A stretch of 64,000 nt of DNA from CAYNFH01 sp964396385 (GTDB lineage Bacteria; Armatimonadota; Chthonomonadetes; Chthonomonadales; CAJBBX01), in the NCBI GenBank assembly GCA_964396385.1, contig CAYNFH010000004.1:1-64000 (forward strand), written 5' to 3'. Position numbers and translations under genes: made by a program. How positions within the stretch are numbered: the first letter of the stretch is position 1; each line of letters begins with the position of its first letter. The notes beneath the pieces are model-generated. The model was not told the origin of the DNA, searched no databases, and was given only the letters and a program-made list of their open reading frames with translations. Below, piece by piece: positions 34,283-42,783 of this stretch.

Positions 34283-35353
34283 ATGAGATACGCAACTCGG
34301 ATAGGTCTAGTCATCCTATTGGGCTTAGGCGGGACTGTTGTCCCGTGGGTCCGTGTTCCGGCGCACGCGGGGCGTGCGGGGGCGGCCCGCACCTACACGA
34401 ACCCGGTGTGGAACCACGATTTCCCGGATCCGTTTCTCCTGGAGTACGGGGGCCGGTTCTATGCGTACGCTACCCAGACCAACGGCTATGGCTACCAGGT
34501 GATGGAGTCGCCGGACATGGTCCGCTGGACCCATCGGGGCACGGCCTACATCCCGCCATGGTCCAGGGAGCACCTGTGGGCGCCGGAGGTGGTGCACTAC
34601 CGCGGCCGGTTCTACCTGATCCACTCGGCGCGCAACCCGCAGAGCGGCCGGCACGACATCGGCATCGCTACCTCGGAGAGCCCGCTCGGCCCGTTCATGT
34701 ACGGCGCCATCCTGGTGCGCGCGGACGAGAAGGTGGGCGGCTGCATCGACGCGGACATCTTCTTCGATAGGGACGGCACGCCCTATCTCACGTACTCGGA
34801 GGAGCACCCGCGGCGCATCGTAGTGCGCAGGATGGCCCCGGACCTGATGTCGGTGGATTCGGAGGTGACGGAGCTGGTCCGCCCAGACCGGCCGTGGGAG
34901 CGCGGCGTCACAGAGGCGCCCACACTCATCCTGCGGAACGGCGTCTACCATCTCTTCTTCTCCGTGGGGTGGTACCAGAGCAACAAGAAGGACGCCTGCT
35001 ACGCCGTCTGTCACGCCAGCAGCCGCTCCGTGCGGGGACCATTCGTGAAGGACCCGGACCCCATCCTCGCGACCGTGCCGGAGAAGGTGTACGGCCCCGG
35101 CCACCAGTGCGTAATCCGGCTTCCGAGCGGAGAGTGGTGGATGGGCTACCACGGCTGGGACAACCAGAACGAGCCGATGTACGGCTCCAACCCCATCGGC
35201 CGCTCCCTGCGCATCGACCGGATGGAGTGGCATCGCGACTCCCCCCGCGTTCTGGGCCCCACCACCACGCCACAGCCCGCCCCCAACCTCCGCGGCCTCC
35301 GCATGAATCCCATACGGACCGAGCAAAGGAGCCACGCCCATGCCGGACGGTAG
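34283..35353 (+). CDS. glycoside hydrolase family 43-like protein (paralogue)
   Basis: A 356-residue exported GH43-like protein: signal peptide (1-31, IGLVILLGLGGTVVPW), then the propeller with Asp in DFPDPFL, Asp in CIDADIFFDRDGTPYLTYS and Glu in GVTEAPTL. WAPEVVHYRGRFYLIHSA and GPGHQC are additional marks. It is very similar to the product of 24663-25721 but with a clearer signal peptide. ATG 34283 has AGGA upstream. Its 3' end overlaps the GH127 gene by 14 bases, so both are probably expressed together for arabinan-type side-chain removal. Confidence 0.88.
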   Translation: MRYATRIGLVILLGLGGTVVPWVRVPAHAGRAGAARTYTNPVWNHDFPDPFLLEYGGRFYAYATQTNGYGYQVMESPDMVRWTHRGTAYIPPWSREHLWAPEVVHYRGRFYLIHSARNPQSGRHDIGIATSESPLGPFMYGAILVRADEKVGGCIDADIFFDRDGTPYLTYSEEHPRRIVVRRMAPDLMSVDSEVTELVRPDRPWERGVTEAPTLILRNGVYHLFFSVGWYQSNKKDACYAVCHASSRSVRGPFVKDPDPILATVPEKVYGPGHQCVIRLPSGEWWMGYHGWDNQNEPMYGSNPIGRSLRIDRMEWHRDSPRVLGPTTTPQPAPNLRGLRMNPIRTEQRSHAHAGR

Positions 35354-37838
35354 CGGAATCACGCGCCGCAGGTTCCTTGCCACATCGCTGGCAGGGCTCG
35401 CCGCAGTGGAGTGGCCCAGTGCGGAGGGAATGCCGCGCGACCACGCCGCCGTCCAGGATGCGCTGGCGCTGACGGACCCGGCCGGCGTGCGCCTGCAAGG
35501 GTACGTGGGCGAGAAGATAGACCTGGACCTCCGCAACCGCGTCATGGCGCAGGACATCCACAAGCTGGTGAAGCCCTTCTTCGACCAGACGGAGGTGGGT
35601 GACGGCGACTGGCGCAACGAGTACTGGGGCAAGTGGATCACCTCCGCGGTAGAAGCGTACGACTACGAGCCCTCCCCGGAGCGCCGAGCCGTTGTGGAGC
35701 GCGGCGTAAGCGAGCTGCTGCCCGCCCAGAATCCGGACGGCTACATCGGCACGCGCAGCAAGGCCAGCCGCCTGCACGGGTGGGACGTTTGGGGCCGCAA
35801 GTACGTGCTGCTGGGGCTCCTCGCCTGCTACGATATGACCGGCAGCCGCACCATCCTGAACGCCGCCCGGCGCCACGAGGACAGCCTGCTCGCGGAGGTC
35901 GGCCCGGAGCCGGGCAAGGCCAACATCGCGGAGGTGAGCTACCAGGACCACCAGAGCCTGCCTTCCTGTTCCGTGCTGGAGCCCACGGTGCTGCTCTACC
36001 GCCGCACCGGCGACCCGCGCTACCTGCGGTTTGCCGAGTACATTGTGGGCCAGTGGTCCAGGCCCAACCGCTTCAATCCCACCGGCATCCGGCTGGTAGA
36101 GAAGGCTACTGTGGGCGCGCCGCCTTCCAGCATAGCTAATGGCAAGGCTTACGAGATGACCTCCTGCTTCGAGGGGCTGGCGGAGCTGTACCGCGCCACC
36201 GGGAAACCGGAGTACCTGGAGGCGTGCCGGCGTTACGCGGACGGAATCGTGCGGGACGAGCTGTTCGTAGTCGGCTCCGGCTCCAGCCGGGAGGTGTGGT
36301 TCGGCGGCCGATCCAAACAGACGCAGGATAACCCGGATCCGATGGAGACCTGCGTCACGGCCACATGGATGAAGTACTGCCTGCAACTCCTCCGGCTCAC
36401 CGGCGACTCCCGGTACGCGGACCAGATGGAGATCAGCCTGTACAACGCGCTGCTGGGCGCGCTTAAGCCGGACGGAAGCTGGTGGGGCTACTACACGCCC
36501 ATGCAGGGAATCAAGCGGCCGAGCGGCATCCAGCACGCGGACGTGGGGCTGAGCTGCTGCGTGGCCAACGGTCCCCGCGCCCTGATGCTCACGCCGCAGT
36601 GGGCCGTTATGGCCAGTGGCCGCCGACAGGAATCCGGTCTCACGACTCACGACTCACGACTCACGACTTTCGATGGCGTCGTGGTGAACGTGTACTGTCC
36701 GGGCACGGCGACAGCGAGGATGGCGTCCGGGCGGCGCGTCCGAATCGAGCAGGAGACGGAATATCCCGTGACGGACCAGGTGCGGCTCACAGTGCGGCCG
36801 GAGCGTCCGGCCACCTTTACGCTCAGCCTGCGCATCCCGGAGTGGAGCGAGCGGAACGCGCTGGAGGTGAACGGCCGGCCGGCGGACGTGGAGCTCCGGC
36901 CGGGCTCGTACGCGGCGGTCCGTCGCCCGTGGAAGCCGGGCGACACGGTTACGCTCACGCTGGACCTGCGCGGCAGGGTGCTGGAGGACCCCGGCAAGTC
37001 CGGAGCAGTCGCCGTCCTGCGCGGGCCGATTGTGCTGGCGATGGATCGGCGGCTGGTGAAAGATGACGGAGGACGGAGGACGGAGGACAGATCCGGAATC
37101 CGACTCATCAACCCTCAACCTTCAACCTTCAACCAGATGCCGGATGGGCGGATCGAGCTGAAGCAACTGGCGGCGCCGGCAGGAATCTGGATGGCCTTTG
37201 AGGCGCCGTGCTCGACGGAGGGCGGCGGAGAGGCCCGGCTGCCGCTGTGCGACTACGCCTCGGCGGGCAACACGTGGGGTCGGGATTCGGAGTTCCGCGT
37301 GTGGCTGCCCCAGCCGCTGGAGGGGTTCGGGTCCGAGGCCGTCTCCCTCCAGGGCGCTTCCTGGATCTGGTTCGCAGGGGATCGCGGCGCCCGGTCGCAG
37401 CGTTACGCGCCTGCGGAGGACCTGCCGGCGGGGACGCGATACTTCCGGCGCGTCCTGGAGGTTCCATCCGGGATCCGGCGGGCGCGCATCACGCTCACCG
37501 CCGACGACGGCTTCGTGCTCTACGTGAACGGCGAGGAAGTAGGGCAGGCGGCGGACTGGGGGCACCTGCACACGTTCGACATCACGCGCCGCCTCCGCGC
37601 CGGACGAAACGTGATCGCGGTGGCAGCCACCAACGCGAGCGTGTCTCCAGCCGGGCTTATCGCCGGCATCGAGCTGCTGCCAGCCGGCGGCCGGCCGGTT
37701 GTGCTGCTCACGGGCGCGGACTGGAAGAGCGCTGAGAATTCCGGAGCGAACTGGCAGGCGGTGGAATTCGACGACAGCGTCTGGTCCGCCGCCCGAGTCC
37801 TCGGCCCGTTCGGCATGGCTCCCTGGGGCGACTTGTAG
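35340..37838 (+). CDS. GH127-type beta-L-arabinofuranosidase-like protein, Tat-exported
   Basis: An 832-residue protein with a twin-arginine signal (ITRRRFLATSLAGLAAVEW). Residues about 35-640 match the GH127/DUF1680 (alpha/alpha)6-barrel; ETCVTATW and LSCCVANGPRAL hold the Glu and three Cys that in characterised members bind zinc and include the nucleophilic Cys. Residues about 675-832 form a beta-sandwich like the N-terminal module of alpha-L-rhamnosidases (ASWIWF, TADDGFVLYVNGEEVG), probably carbohydrate-binding. ATG 35340 follows AAAGGAG. Elements M and N are translated in frame at about residues 428-443 and 576-598, both in beta-rich parts. Confidence 0.88.
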   Translation: MPDGSGITRRRFLATSLAGLAAVEWPSAEGMPRDHAAVQDALALTDPAGVRLQGYVGEKIDLDLRNRVMAQDIHKLVKPFFDQTEVGDGDWRNEYWGKWITSAVEAYDYEPSPERRAVVERGVSELLPAQNPDGYIGTRSKASRLHGWDVWGRKYVLLGLLACYDMTGSRTILNAARRHEDSLLAEVGPEPGKANIAEVSYQDHQSLPSCSVLEPTVLLYRRTGDPRYLRFAEYIVGQWSRPNRFNPTGIRLVEKATVGAPPSSIANGKAYEMTSCFEGLAELYRATGKPEYLEACRRYADGIVRDELFVVGSGSSREVWFGGRSKQTQDNPDPMETCVTATWMKYCLQLLRLTGDSRYADQMEISLYNALLGALKPDGSWWGYYTPMQGIKRPSGIQHADVGLSCCVANGPRALMLTPQWAVMASGRRQESGLTTHDSRLTTFDGVVVNVYCPGTATARMASGRRVRIEQETEYPVTDQVRLTVRPERPATFTLSLRIPEWSERNALEVNGRPADVELRPGSYAAVRRPWKPGDTVTLTLDLRGRVLEDPGKSGAVAVLRGPIVLAMDRRLVKDDGGRRTEDRSGIRLINPQPSTFNQMPDGRIELKQLAAPAGIWMAFEAPCSTEGGGEARLPLCDYASAGNTWGRDSEFRVWLPQPLEGFGSEAVSLQGASWIWFAGDRGARSQRYAPAEDLPAGTRYFRRVLEVPSGIRRARITLTADDGFVLYVNGEEVGQAADWGHLHTFDITRRLRAGRNVIAVAATNASVSPAGLIAGIELLPAGGRPVVLLTGADWKSAENSGANWQAVEFDDSVWSAARVLGPFGMAPWGDL
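36623..36668. repeat. Repeat element M (GACTCAC units, core AGGAATCCGGTCTC), in frame in the GH127 gene
   Basis: CGACAGGAATCCGGTCTC (36623-36640) leads into four CACGACT units (to 36668). The junction is the reverse of that in element K and near that in element E. Confidence 0.75.
37065..37135. repeat. Chimeric repeat element N (GGACGGA left arm, TTCAACC right arm), in frame in the GH127 gene
   Basis: GACGGAGGACGGAGGACGGA (37065-37084), core ATCCGGAATCCGACTC (37091-37106), then CCCTCAACCTTCAACCTTC (37112-37130). The two arms belong to different unit families, so they cannot pair with each other. Confidence 0.75.
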
Positions 37839-37914
37839 GGCCGGTCCCGCGTAGCCGCCCGCCTCGCCTGCAACCTCGGCGTGCCGGGCTGGGTTCTAGA
37901 GGCAGGAGGAAGTC

Positions 37915-38043
37915 GTGCCTGAGCCATCTGAGAGACCGGAGCCGTCGATTGGGGCGCTGATTGCGCGCGGGATCGCGATGATCGTGTGCGCGATTGTCGC
38001 GGCGAACGTGATCCTCGCGCTGCATGCGCCGGTGGGGCACTGA
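37915..38043 (+). CDS. 42-residue membrane protein (copy 1 of a duplicated gene)
   Basis: Starts at GTG 37915 with AGGAGGA four to five bases upstream. The product has a charged N-terminus (PEPSERPEPS) and one membrane helix (IARGIAMIVCAIVAANVILA), ending in HAPVGH. A nearly identical gene with the same leader lies at 45677-45805 (differences: one Ser/Pro and one Val/Leu), which is strong evidence that it is a real gene. It precedes the 138-residue membrane protein gene by 11 bases. Function unknown. Confidence 0.7.
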   Translation: MPEPSERPEPSIGALIARGIAMIVCAIVAANVILALHAPVGH

Positions 38044-38054
38044 GGTCCCCTGGC

Positions 38055-38471
38055 ATGGGCCGGCGATTCCGGTACTGTCTGGACCCGGTGTTCCTGGGGG
38101 CCGCCGCGCTCTACCTGCTCAACCGCTTCGCGCTGAAGCCGCTGGAGGGGCCACATGGCGGCTTCTTCCACAGCTACGGCAACGACCTGCTCTGCATCCC
38201 CTTCTGCCTTCCTCCCTGCCTCTGGGCGTACCGCCGTCTCGGCGTGCGGGACCATGACCGGATGCCGACGCGCTTTGAGCTGGCGGCGCACGTGGTGGTC
38301 TGGTCCGTCTACTTCGAGGCCGTCGCGCCGCACCTGCGGGCGTTCTCCTGGACGGTAGGAGATCCGTGGGATGCGGTGAGCTACGCGGTGGGGGCGGCGG
38401 TGGCGGGCGTGTTCTGGGGAGTGTTCCGCCCGGCGACCGCGGCGCGCCCTGTTGCGGAGGCGGCGCCGTGA
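38055..38471 (+). CDS. polytopic membrane protein
   Basis: A 138-residue protein with four hydrophobic segments, opening GRRFRYCLDPVFLGAAALYL. No catalytic motif is seen; Cys/His residues are scattered. ATG 38055 is chosen because the upstream extension (from 37986) would overlap the 42-residue gene. Its stop overlaps the GTG start of the next gene (GTGA). A truncated copy of its first 18 codons occurs at 45817. Probably part of a three-gene membrane unit. Confidence 0.7.
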   Translation: MGRRFRYCLDPVFLGAAALYLLNRFALKPLEGPHGGFFHSYGNDLLCIPFCLPPCLWAYRRLGVRDHDRMPTRFELAAHVVVWSVYFEAVAPHLRAFSWTVGDPWDAVSYAVGAAVAGVFWGVFRPATAARPVAEAAP

Positions 38472-39259
38472 AGCGGCTCGCTTTCGCGGCGTACTCGCTG
38501 GCGTGCCTGAGTGCGCTGGCGGTGCCGGTACGGGCGCTTGGCTATGTGGCATCCTTGCCTCAGCGGCACCTCATACCCCTCTGGACAGTCCTCTGGTGGC
38601 TGGCGGCCATCGCCGCGCCGCTTGGAGCCGTGTTGGGCGGCTTGTGCGCACTGCTGCGCTCGGAGAGCGGGCGACGGATTCCGCACCCGCGGGCTACGGC
38701 GGCTATCGTGGTGGGCGGATTCAGCGCGCTCATCATGCCGTACATGATTCGGTATGTGGACGAAGCGCGGGGCATCCTCTACGACAATTCCGGACGGAAG
38801 GCAGCCTGTTTCAGCAATTTGAGGCAGGTGGGTCTCGCCGTGTCGATGTACGCTCAGGACTACGACCGACAGCTTCCCTTCGCAGCGAGTTGGCACGACG
38901 CCGTCTATCCATACCTCAAGAACGAGTATGTCTTTCAATGTCCATCTGCAGAGGACCAAACGCAGTCGTCGTATGGACTCAATCGGCGCATCACCGGCCT
39001 GCACCTGCCCGACTTGAGCAATCCAGTTGAGGCCGTGATGGATTTCGACTCCATTCCGGGCAGGAACCAAGCTGGCGGAGTGGAGCTGCTGCCCGAACCG
39101 CCGCGCCACGTGGATGGGGAGAATATCGGGTTCATCGACGGTCACGTGAAGTTCACGGCTGAGGGTCGAATCCCTAGTCTGGAGTGGCGACCAACACTTC
39201 TGACTACCGGCGCACCGGAGCATGGAGATCGAAGAGGTCGAAGAGTTCGGTCTCGGTGA
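38468..39259 (+). CDS. membrane protein with DUF1559/H-X9-DG-like C-terminal domain
   Basis: A 263-residue protein from GTG 38468. Residues 1-95 hold three membrane helices instead of a prepilin leader; from about residue 105 the sequence follows the armatimonadote pseudopilin body: KAACFSNLRQVGLAVSMYAQ, DYDRQLPF and ENIGFIDGHVKF, the last being the H-x-DG-type end. It thus looks like a pseudopilin head grafted onto a multi-pass anchor. Its last 56 bases overlap the convergent helicase gene. The end of a sister copy survives in the pseudogene at 45817-45985. Confidence 0.75.
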   Translation: MKRLAFAAYSLACLSALAVPVRALGYVASLPQRHLIPLWTVLWWLAAIAAPLGAVLGGLCALLRSESGRRIPHPRATAAIVVGGFSALIMPYMIRYVDEARGILYDNSGRKAACFSNLRQVGLAVSMYAQDYDRQLPFAASWHDAVYPYLKNEYVFQCPSAEDQTQSSYGLNRRITGLHLPDLSNPVEAVMDFDSIPGRNQAGGVELLPEPPRHVDGENIGFIDGHVKFTAEGRIPSLEWRPTLLTTGAPEHGDRRGRRVRSR

Positions 39260-40853
39260 GGGCGGTGGAGAGATCGAGGGTGGCATCGTCCACCACCTCC
39301 TGGAAGATGCGGCGCTTCTCGCGCAGCTTGGCGTCGATACGCTCCTCGATGGTATTCGCGCAGACGTATCGATAGACGGTAACCGGGCGCTCCTGACCCA
39401 ACCGGTGCGCCCGGCCCTCCGCTTGGTCCTCCACCGCGGGATTCCACCAGCGGTCCAGGTGGAAGACGTAGGACGCGGCCTGCAGGTTGAGGCCGTACCC
39501 TCCTGCCCTCAACGAGAGCAGAAGCGCCCTGTGCTCCGGATGGGAGAGAAAGAGATCCACTACCCGGGTACGCTCCCGGAGGCTCATCTTGCCGGTAAAC
39601 AGGAGCGGCTTGAACTCTGCCAGGCAGGCCGCTGCCCGCTCCAGCCCGAACGTGGCGTCCACGAACTGAGAGAAGACAAGCGCCTTCTGGCCCTCCTGCT
39701 CCAGCAGCCGCAGCCTTTCGGAGATATCGGCCAGCTTCCCGGATTCGCCGGTGGCCGGATCGAAGTTGCAGAGCTGCTTGAGTCGCGCGATGAGCTCGAG
39801 CACATGGACGATGTTGACGGCGCCCTCCGCCCTGCGGAGCCGAACGATCCCCTCCTGCTCGGCCAGTTCGTACGCCGCCCTCTGCCCGGCCGGAAGCTCA
39901 ATAACCACCTCGTTGATCCGCTTGCGCGGCAGTTCCGGCAGCACGTCCTCCATCCGCCGTCGGAGCTGGACGGAATGCAGACGGGCGCGAACCTGTGCCG
40001 GCTCGGAGGAAGTCGAGGGCTCCTGCCAGTCTGGCAGCAGAAAGGCGAGCAGCGAAGCCACGTCCTCCAGACTGTTCTCCAGTGGAGTACCCGTGAGCGC
40101 CCACCGGCGCGAGGCCGGGACTCGCCGGCAGGCTACGGAGACCGCCGCGTGTCGGTTCTTGATGCGCGAAGCCTCATCCAGAATCAGAACGCTCCATGGC
40201 GCACGCATGGCCGGGCTGTCCCGCACCTCCATCACGTCTGACCGGACCGTCTCATAACCGGCCAGCCGCACGTGTGCCGGCACGCGCCAGAGGTGGCCGC
40301 GCTCAGCCGGATCACCGGATACCATCGCCACCCGCAGGTCCGGCGCCCACCGCGCTAACTCTCGCCGCCACTGGGGCAGGAGCGACGCCGGACATACGAT
40401 CAGAGCCGATTCCGCCTCCTGCCGGTGGAACAGGATGCGCAGCGCGGCGATGGTCTGGACGGTCTTGCCGAGACCCATCGAGTCCGCAAGGAGCAGGGCG
40501 GACCGGGTGAGAAGCGCCAGGACCCCTTCTCGCTGGTATGGCAGCAGCGGTGCGGGCCATTCCAGCACGCCATTGGGCGTTGCGAGCGAGGTGACGGGAC
40601 ACTGCAGCGCTGCAGCCAGCCTCCGCAGGAGGTCGGCGGCCTCCGAAAGCGGCGGCTTGTCCCCTAAGCCTTCCTCGCCCTCTCCGTTAGCGGAGTCCAA
40701 GGCGTCGCTCAGCGCATCGAAATCAAACCAGCCGATGGTGTGCCGCAGGGCGCGGCCCATGCTCCAGGTGGGCGGTTCGACGCGGCCTGCTTCTGCCAGG
40801 CGGAAGGCACCAACCGGCTCCCGCCGTGCGATGCCAACGCTAAAGGGTGTCAT
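39204..40853 (-). CDS. SNF2-family DNA helicase/translocase
   Basis: A 549-residue superfamily 2 ATPase. Motif I ADSMGLGKTVQ (about residue 122), motif II LDEASRIKN (about 226), motif III LTGTPLENS, and in the second lobe LVFSQFVDAT, GYGLNLQAA and QAEGRAHRLGQ complete the SNF2 helicase set. Such enzymes translocate on double-stranded DNA and remodel bound proteins; in bacteria they occur as repair (RapA-like) or phage-defence helicases (BrxHII, DISARM). It is the last gene of a minus-strand operon with BrxC/D-like ATPases. A non-helicase N-terminal region of about 100 residues may contact them. Confidence 0.9.
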   Translation of the reverse strand: MTPFSVGIARREPVGAFRLAEAGRVEPPTWSMGRALRHTIGWFDFDALSDALDSANGEGEEGLGDKPPLSEAADLLRRLAAALQCPVTSLATPNGVLEWPAPLLPYQREGVLALLTRSALLLADSMGLGKTVQTIAALRILFHRQEAESALIVCPASLLPQWRRELARWAPDLRVAMVSGDPAERGHLWRVPAHVRLAGYETVRSDVMEVRDSPAMRAPWSVLILDEASRIKNRHAAVSVACRRVPASRRWALTGTPLENSLEDVASLLAFLLPDWQEPSTSSEPAQVRARLHSVQLRRRMEDVLPELPRKRINEVVIELPAGQRAAYELAEQEGIVRLRRAEGAVNIVHVLELIARLKQLCNFDPATGESGKLADISERLRLLEQEGQKALVFSQFVDATFGLERAAACLAEFKPLLFTGKMSLRERTRVVDLFLSHPEHRALLLSLRAGGYGLNLQAASYVFHLDRWWNPAVEDQAEGRAHRLGQERPVTVYRYVCANTIEERIDAKLREKRRIFQEVVDDATLDLSTALTETELFDLFDLHAPVRR

Positions 40854-40860
40854 TGAGTCT

Positions 40861-40887
40861 CAGGTGTTCAGGTGTTCAGGTGTTGGG
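40861..40887. repeat. Repeat element T1 (CAGGTGTT units)
   Basis: Three tandem CAGGTGTT octamers between the helicase start and the 181-residue gene. The same unit recurs in element T2 on the other side of that gene. Confidence 0.7.
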
Positions 40888-40945
40888 GACCAGTCACCTA
40901 CGGAGTCCGTGCCTACATCGCCATAGATATGCCGCCATGCAGCAT

Positions 40946-41491
40946 TCACGTCCATTCGCGTTCATTCGCGGCCAACGACTCCCAGCTTGTTTGTGGATAG
41001 ACCAGCCTCAGAGCCTGTAGCAGTCGCTCGAACGGCTCTGTGATGAAACCGCGGCGAGCGAGCTCATGCGCGAGGATGGCGGCCTTCATGCCCGAGGAAG
41101 GCGGATCGTTCACCCAGGCCCATTCGGCCGGTATCCCCTCCCGCGGCGGGACCACCTGTACGCACGGGATAGAAGGGGCGATCTCCGTCCGGCAGTACTC
41201 CGCCGAGCCCAGAGACGGTAAGCAGACCAGGAGGTCCGGCTCGCGGCGGCAGGCATCGAACAGGGAGTGAGTGAGGAGGGTAGTCCCCATGGGACGGACC
41301 TTCTCCTCCGGCCAGAGCAGTCCGGCCGGAGCGGCCAGGGTGTTGTGAACGAATTCCTGGGGCTGCCCCTTACCGTCGATGATCAGCAGACCGCCATAGA
41401 AGGAGCGGTCCGGCGGCAGCCATCGTACGTTCAGGTATGCCGCCAGGCCGTATTCCGCCGCCCGCGGCGTCTTGCGGTAGGGGACAGGCAT
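40946..41491 (-). CDS. unknown protein in the BrxC/D-like operon
   Basis: A 181-residue protein that I do not recognise. It starts PVPYRKTPRAAEYGLAAYL, has an apparently beta-rich first half (FYGGLLIIDGKGQPQEF) and a helical C-terminal half ending in WESLAANEREWT. Two Cys occur as DACRR and YCRTE but without a pattern for metal binding. It is flanked on both sides by CAGGTGTT repeat elements (T1, T2), so it may have been inserted, but its direction and place between the ATPase and the helicase suggest it is part of the operon. Confidence 0.7.
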   Translation of the reverse strand: MPVPYRKTPRAAEYGLAAYLNVRWLPPDRSFYGGLLIIDGKGQPQEFVHNTLAAPAGLLWPEEKVRPMGTTLLTHSLFDACRREPDLLVCLPSLGSAEYCRTEIAPSIPCVQVVPPREGIPAEWAWVNDPPSSGMKAAILAHELARRGFITEPFERLLQALRLVYPQTSWESLAANEREWT

Positions 41492-41504
41492 GGGTGAAAA
41501 CCTG

Positions 41505-41556
41505 GGTGTTCAGGCGCTCGGACCCGAATACAGGAATACCTGAATACCTGAACACC
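41505..41556. repeat. Inverted repeat element T2 (GGTGTTCAGG arms)
   Basis: GGTGTTCAGG (41505-41514) and CCTGAACACC (41547-41556) are perfect inverted copies, with AATACCTG-type units between. It could form a hairpin in the operon mRNA between the ATPase and the 181-residue gene. Confidence 0.75.
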
Positions 41557-41559
41557 GTC

Positions 41560-42783
41560 CTATTCCTTGGCGTCCTCTTCCTCCGCGATGATGTCTGCGT
41601 CTGTAATCTTGGTGGGGTCGAAGTGAACGTCTTCGACCTCTACGTCCGGGCGGTACTCCGGGTAGTAACGGTGTAGGTCCCATCGCGTGATCCATCCCCG
41701 AATCTCGGAGCGTATCGAGGTGCGGACATCGGCATGGCTCTCCGGGAGGGTGGGGACGGCGATGCCGTAAGCCTGCTCGTAGATCGCCTTGATCCGGTAC
41801 TTTACCTCCTCCTCCTGCTCTCTGGTGGGCGATTCCAGCCGGTATGGGCTCTTCAGCATCTCGATACCGTAGAGCGCGCGACGGTCCCGCTCGTCCGCCG
41901 CAAAGCCGGAAGTGGCAAGCCGCTCCTCGTCGCGTGTGCCGCCGGTCACCGATTCCGCCACGAATCCGCTGGCGGTAGTGAACACCGGCAGCAGCGCGCT
42001 GCCGGTCTGCTCCGCCGCCTCACGCCACCAGCCAAGCTCGGAATAGGCCGCGAGGCGCTGGTTGAGCGAGAACTTGGCCACGCGCTCCATCTCATCGAAC
42101 AAGATCACCCAGCCCTTGCAGCCCGCCGCGCGGAAGATCTGGGCCAGGAGCCGGATGCGGTCATGGGCGAGAAGCCGGCTCGGAGGTCCCGCCAGGTCGT
42201 ATGCCGCAGCCTGGCTGATCTGTTTGAGCCGGTTCTTGATGATGTTGCGGATTATTCCCCGGCCTTCGAAGTCGTTCAGGATCTGGAGGCGCAGCTCCTC
42301 ATCGGCGCGGAATGCTTCGTAGATGTGCAGGAGAGCTCGGAAGCGGTCGTCTATACTCGCCGTGCGCGTCCACTCCTGCAGCGCGCGGTACTCCTCGGAA
42401 TCGGTGCGCAGTGTGGACGCCAGCGCCCGAAGTGCCTTGCCGGCCTGCCCCGGGGCATGCGCCGCATCGGCTAAGGCCTTGACCACAAGCTGACCGTTGC
42501 CCAGCGGCATTTCCGGACTTATCACCACATAGCTGGTAACGAATCCCTCTCGCTCCGCAAGGATCTGGAGGTAGTTCAACAGGTGCGTCTTGCCCGCCCC
42601 GAAAGTGGCAGAGATAACGATGGGATTTGCGCCTCGGCCCTCCGCCAGGTTGTCCAGCTCGTCCTCGAATCGCTCCCGCACGTCATGCTGGGTGGTGCCA
42701 AGCTGCGCCGCCGCGTCGCGGCTGGGCACACCGGACCGTAGCGATTCCACCGCGCTACGCGCCATGACCGCATCCGGGCTCAT
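41560..42783 (-). CDS. BREX-type (BrxC/D-like) ATP-binding protein
   Basis: A 407-residue P-loop ATPase of the DUF2791/BREX ATP-binding domain type. ISATFGAGKTHLLNYL (residues about 58-73) is Walker A; GWVILFDEMERVAKF (about 225) is Walker B with the catalytic Glu; PVFTTASGF follows as a sensor-like strand. This domain is the BrxD/BrxC core of BREX systems and is also found in other defence operons. The N-terminus (residues 1-50) contains SLRSGVPSRDAA, a typical leader helix. It overlaps the previous gene (ATGA) and is likely to form a complex with it. No PglZ, PglX or BrxA is visible in the window. Confidence 0.8.
   Translation of the reverse strand: MSPDAVMARSAVESLRSGVPSRDAAAQLGTTQHDVRERFEDELDNLAEGRGANPIVISATFGAGKTHLLNYLQILAEREGFVTSYVVISPEMPLGNGQLVVKALADAAHAPGQAGKALRALASTLRTDSEEYRALQEWTRTASIDDRFRALLHIYEAFRADEELRLQILNDFEGRGIIRNIIKNRLKQISQAAAYDLAGPPSRLLAHDRIRLLAQIFRAAGCKGWVILFDEMERVAKFSLNQRLAAYSELGWWREAAEQTGSALLPVFTTASGFVAESVTGGTRDEERLATSGFAADERDRRALYGIEMLKSPYRLESPTREQEEEVKYRIKAIYEQAYGIAVPTLPESHADVRTSIRSEIRGWITRWDLHRYYPEYRPDVEVEDVHFDPTKITDADIIAEEEDAKE

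Noticed and set aside
34926..36650. 574-codon open frame opposite the GH43 and GH127 genes
   Set aside because: Spans two genes on the other strand and reads as Arg/Gly-rich low-information sequence.
36647..37111. Minus-strand open frame inside GH127 with Ser/Arg-rich translation
   Set aside because: It exists only because elements M and N lack stops in several frames.
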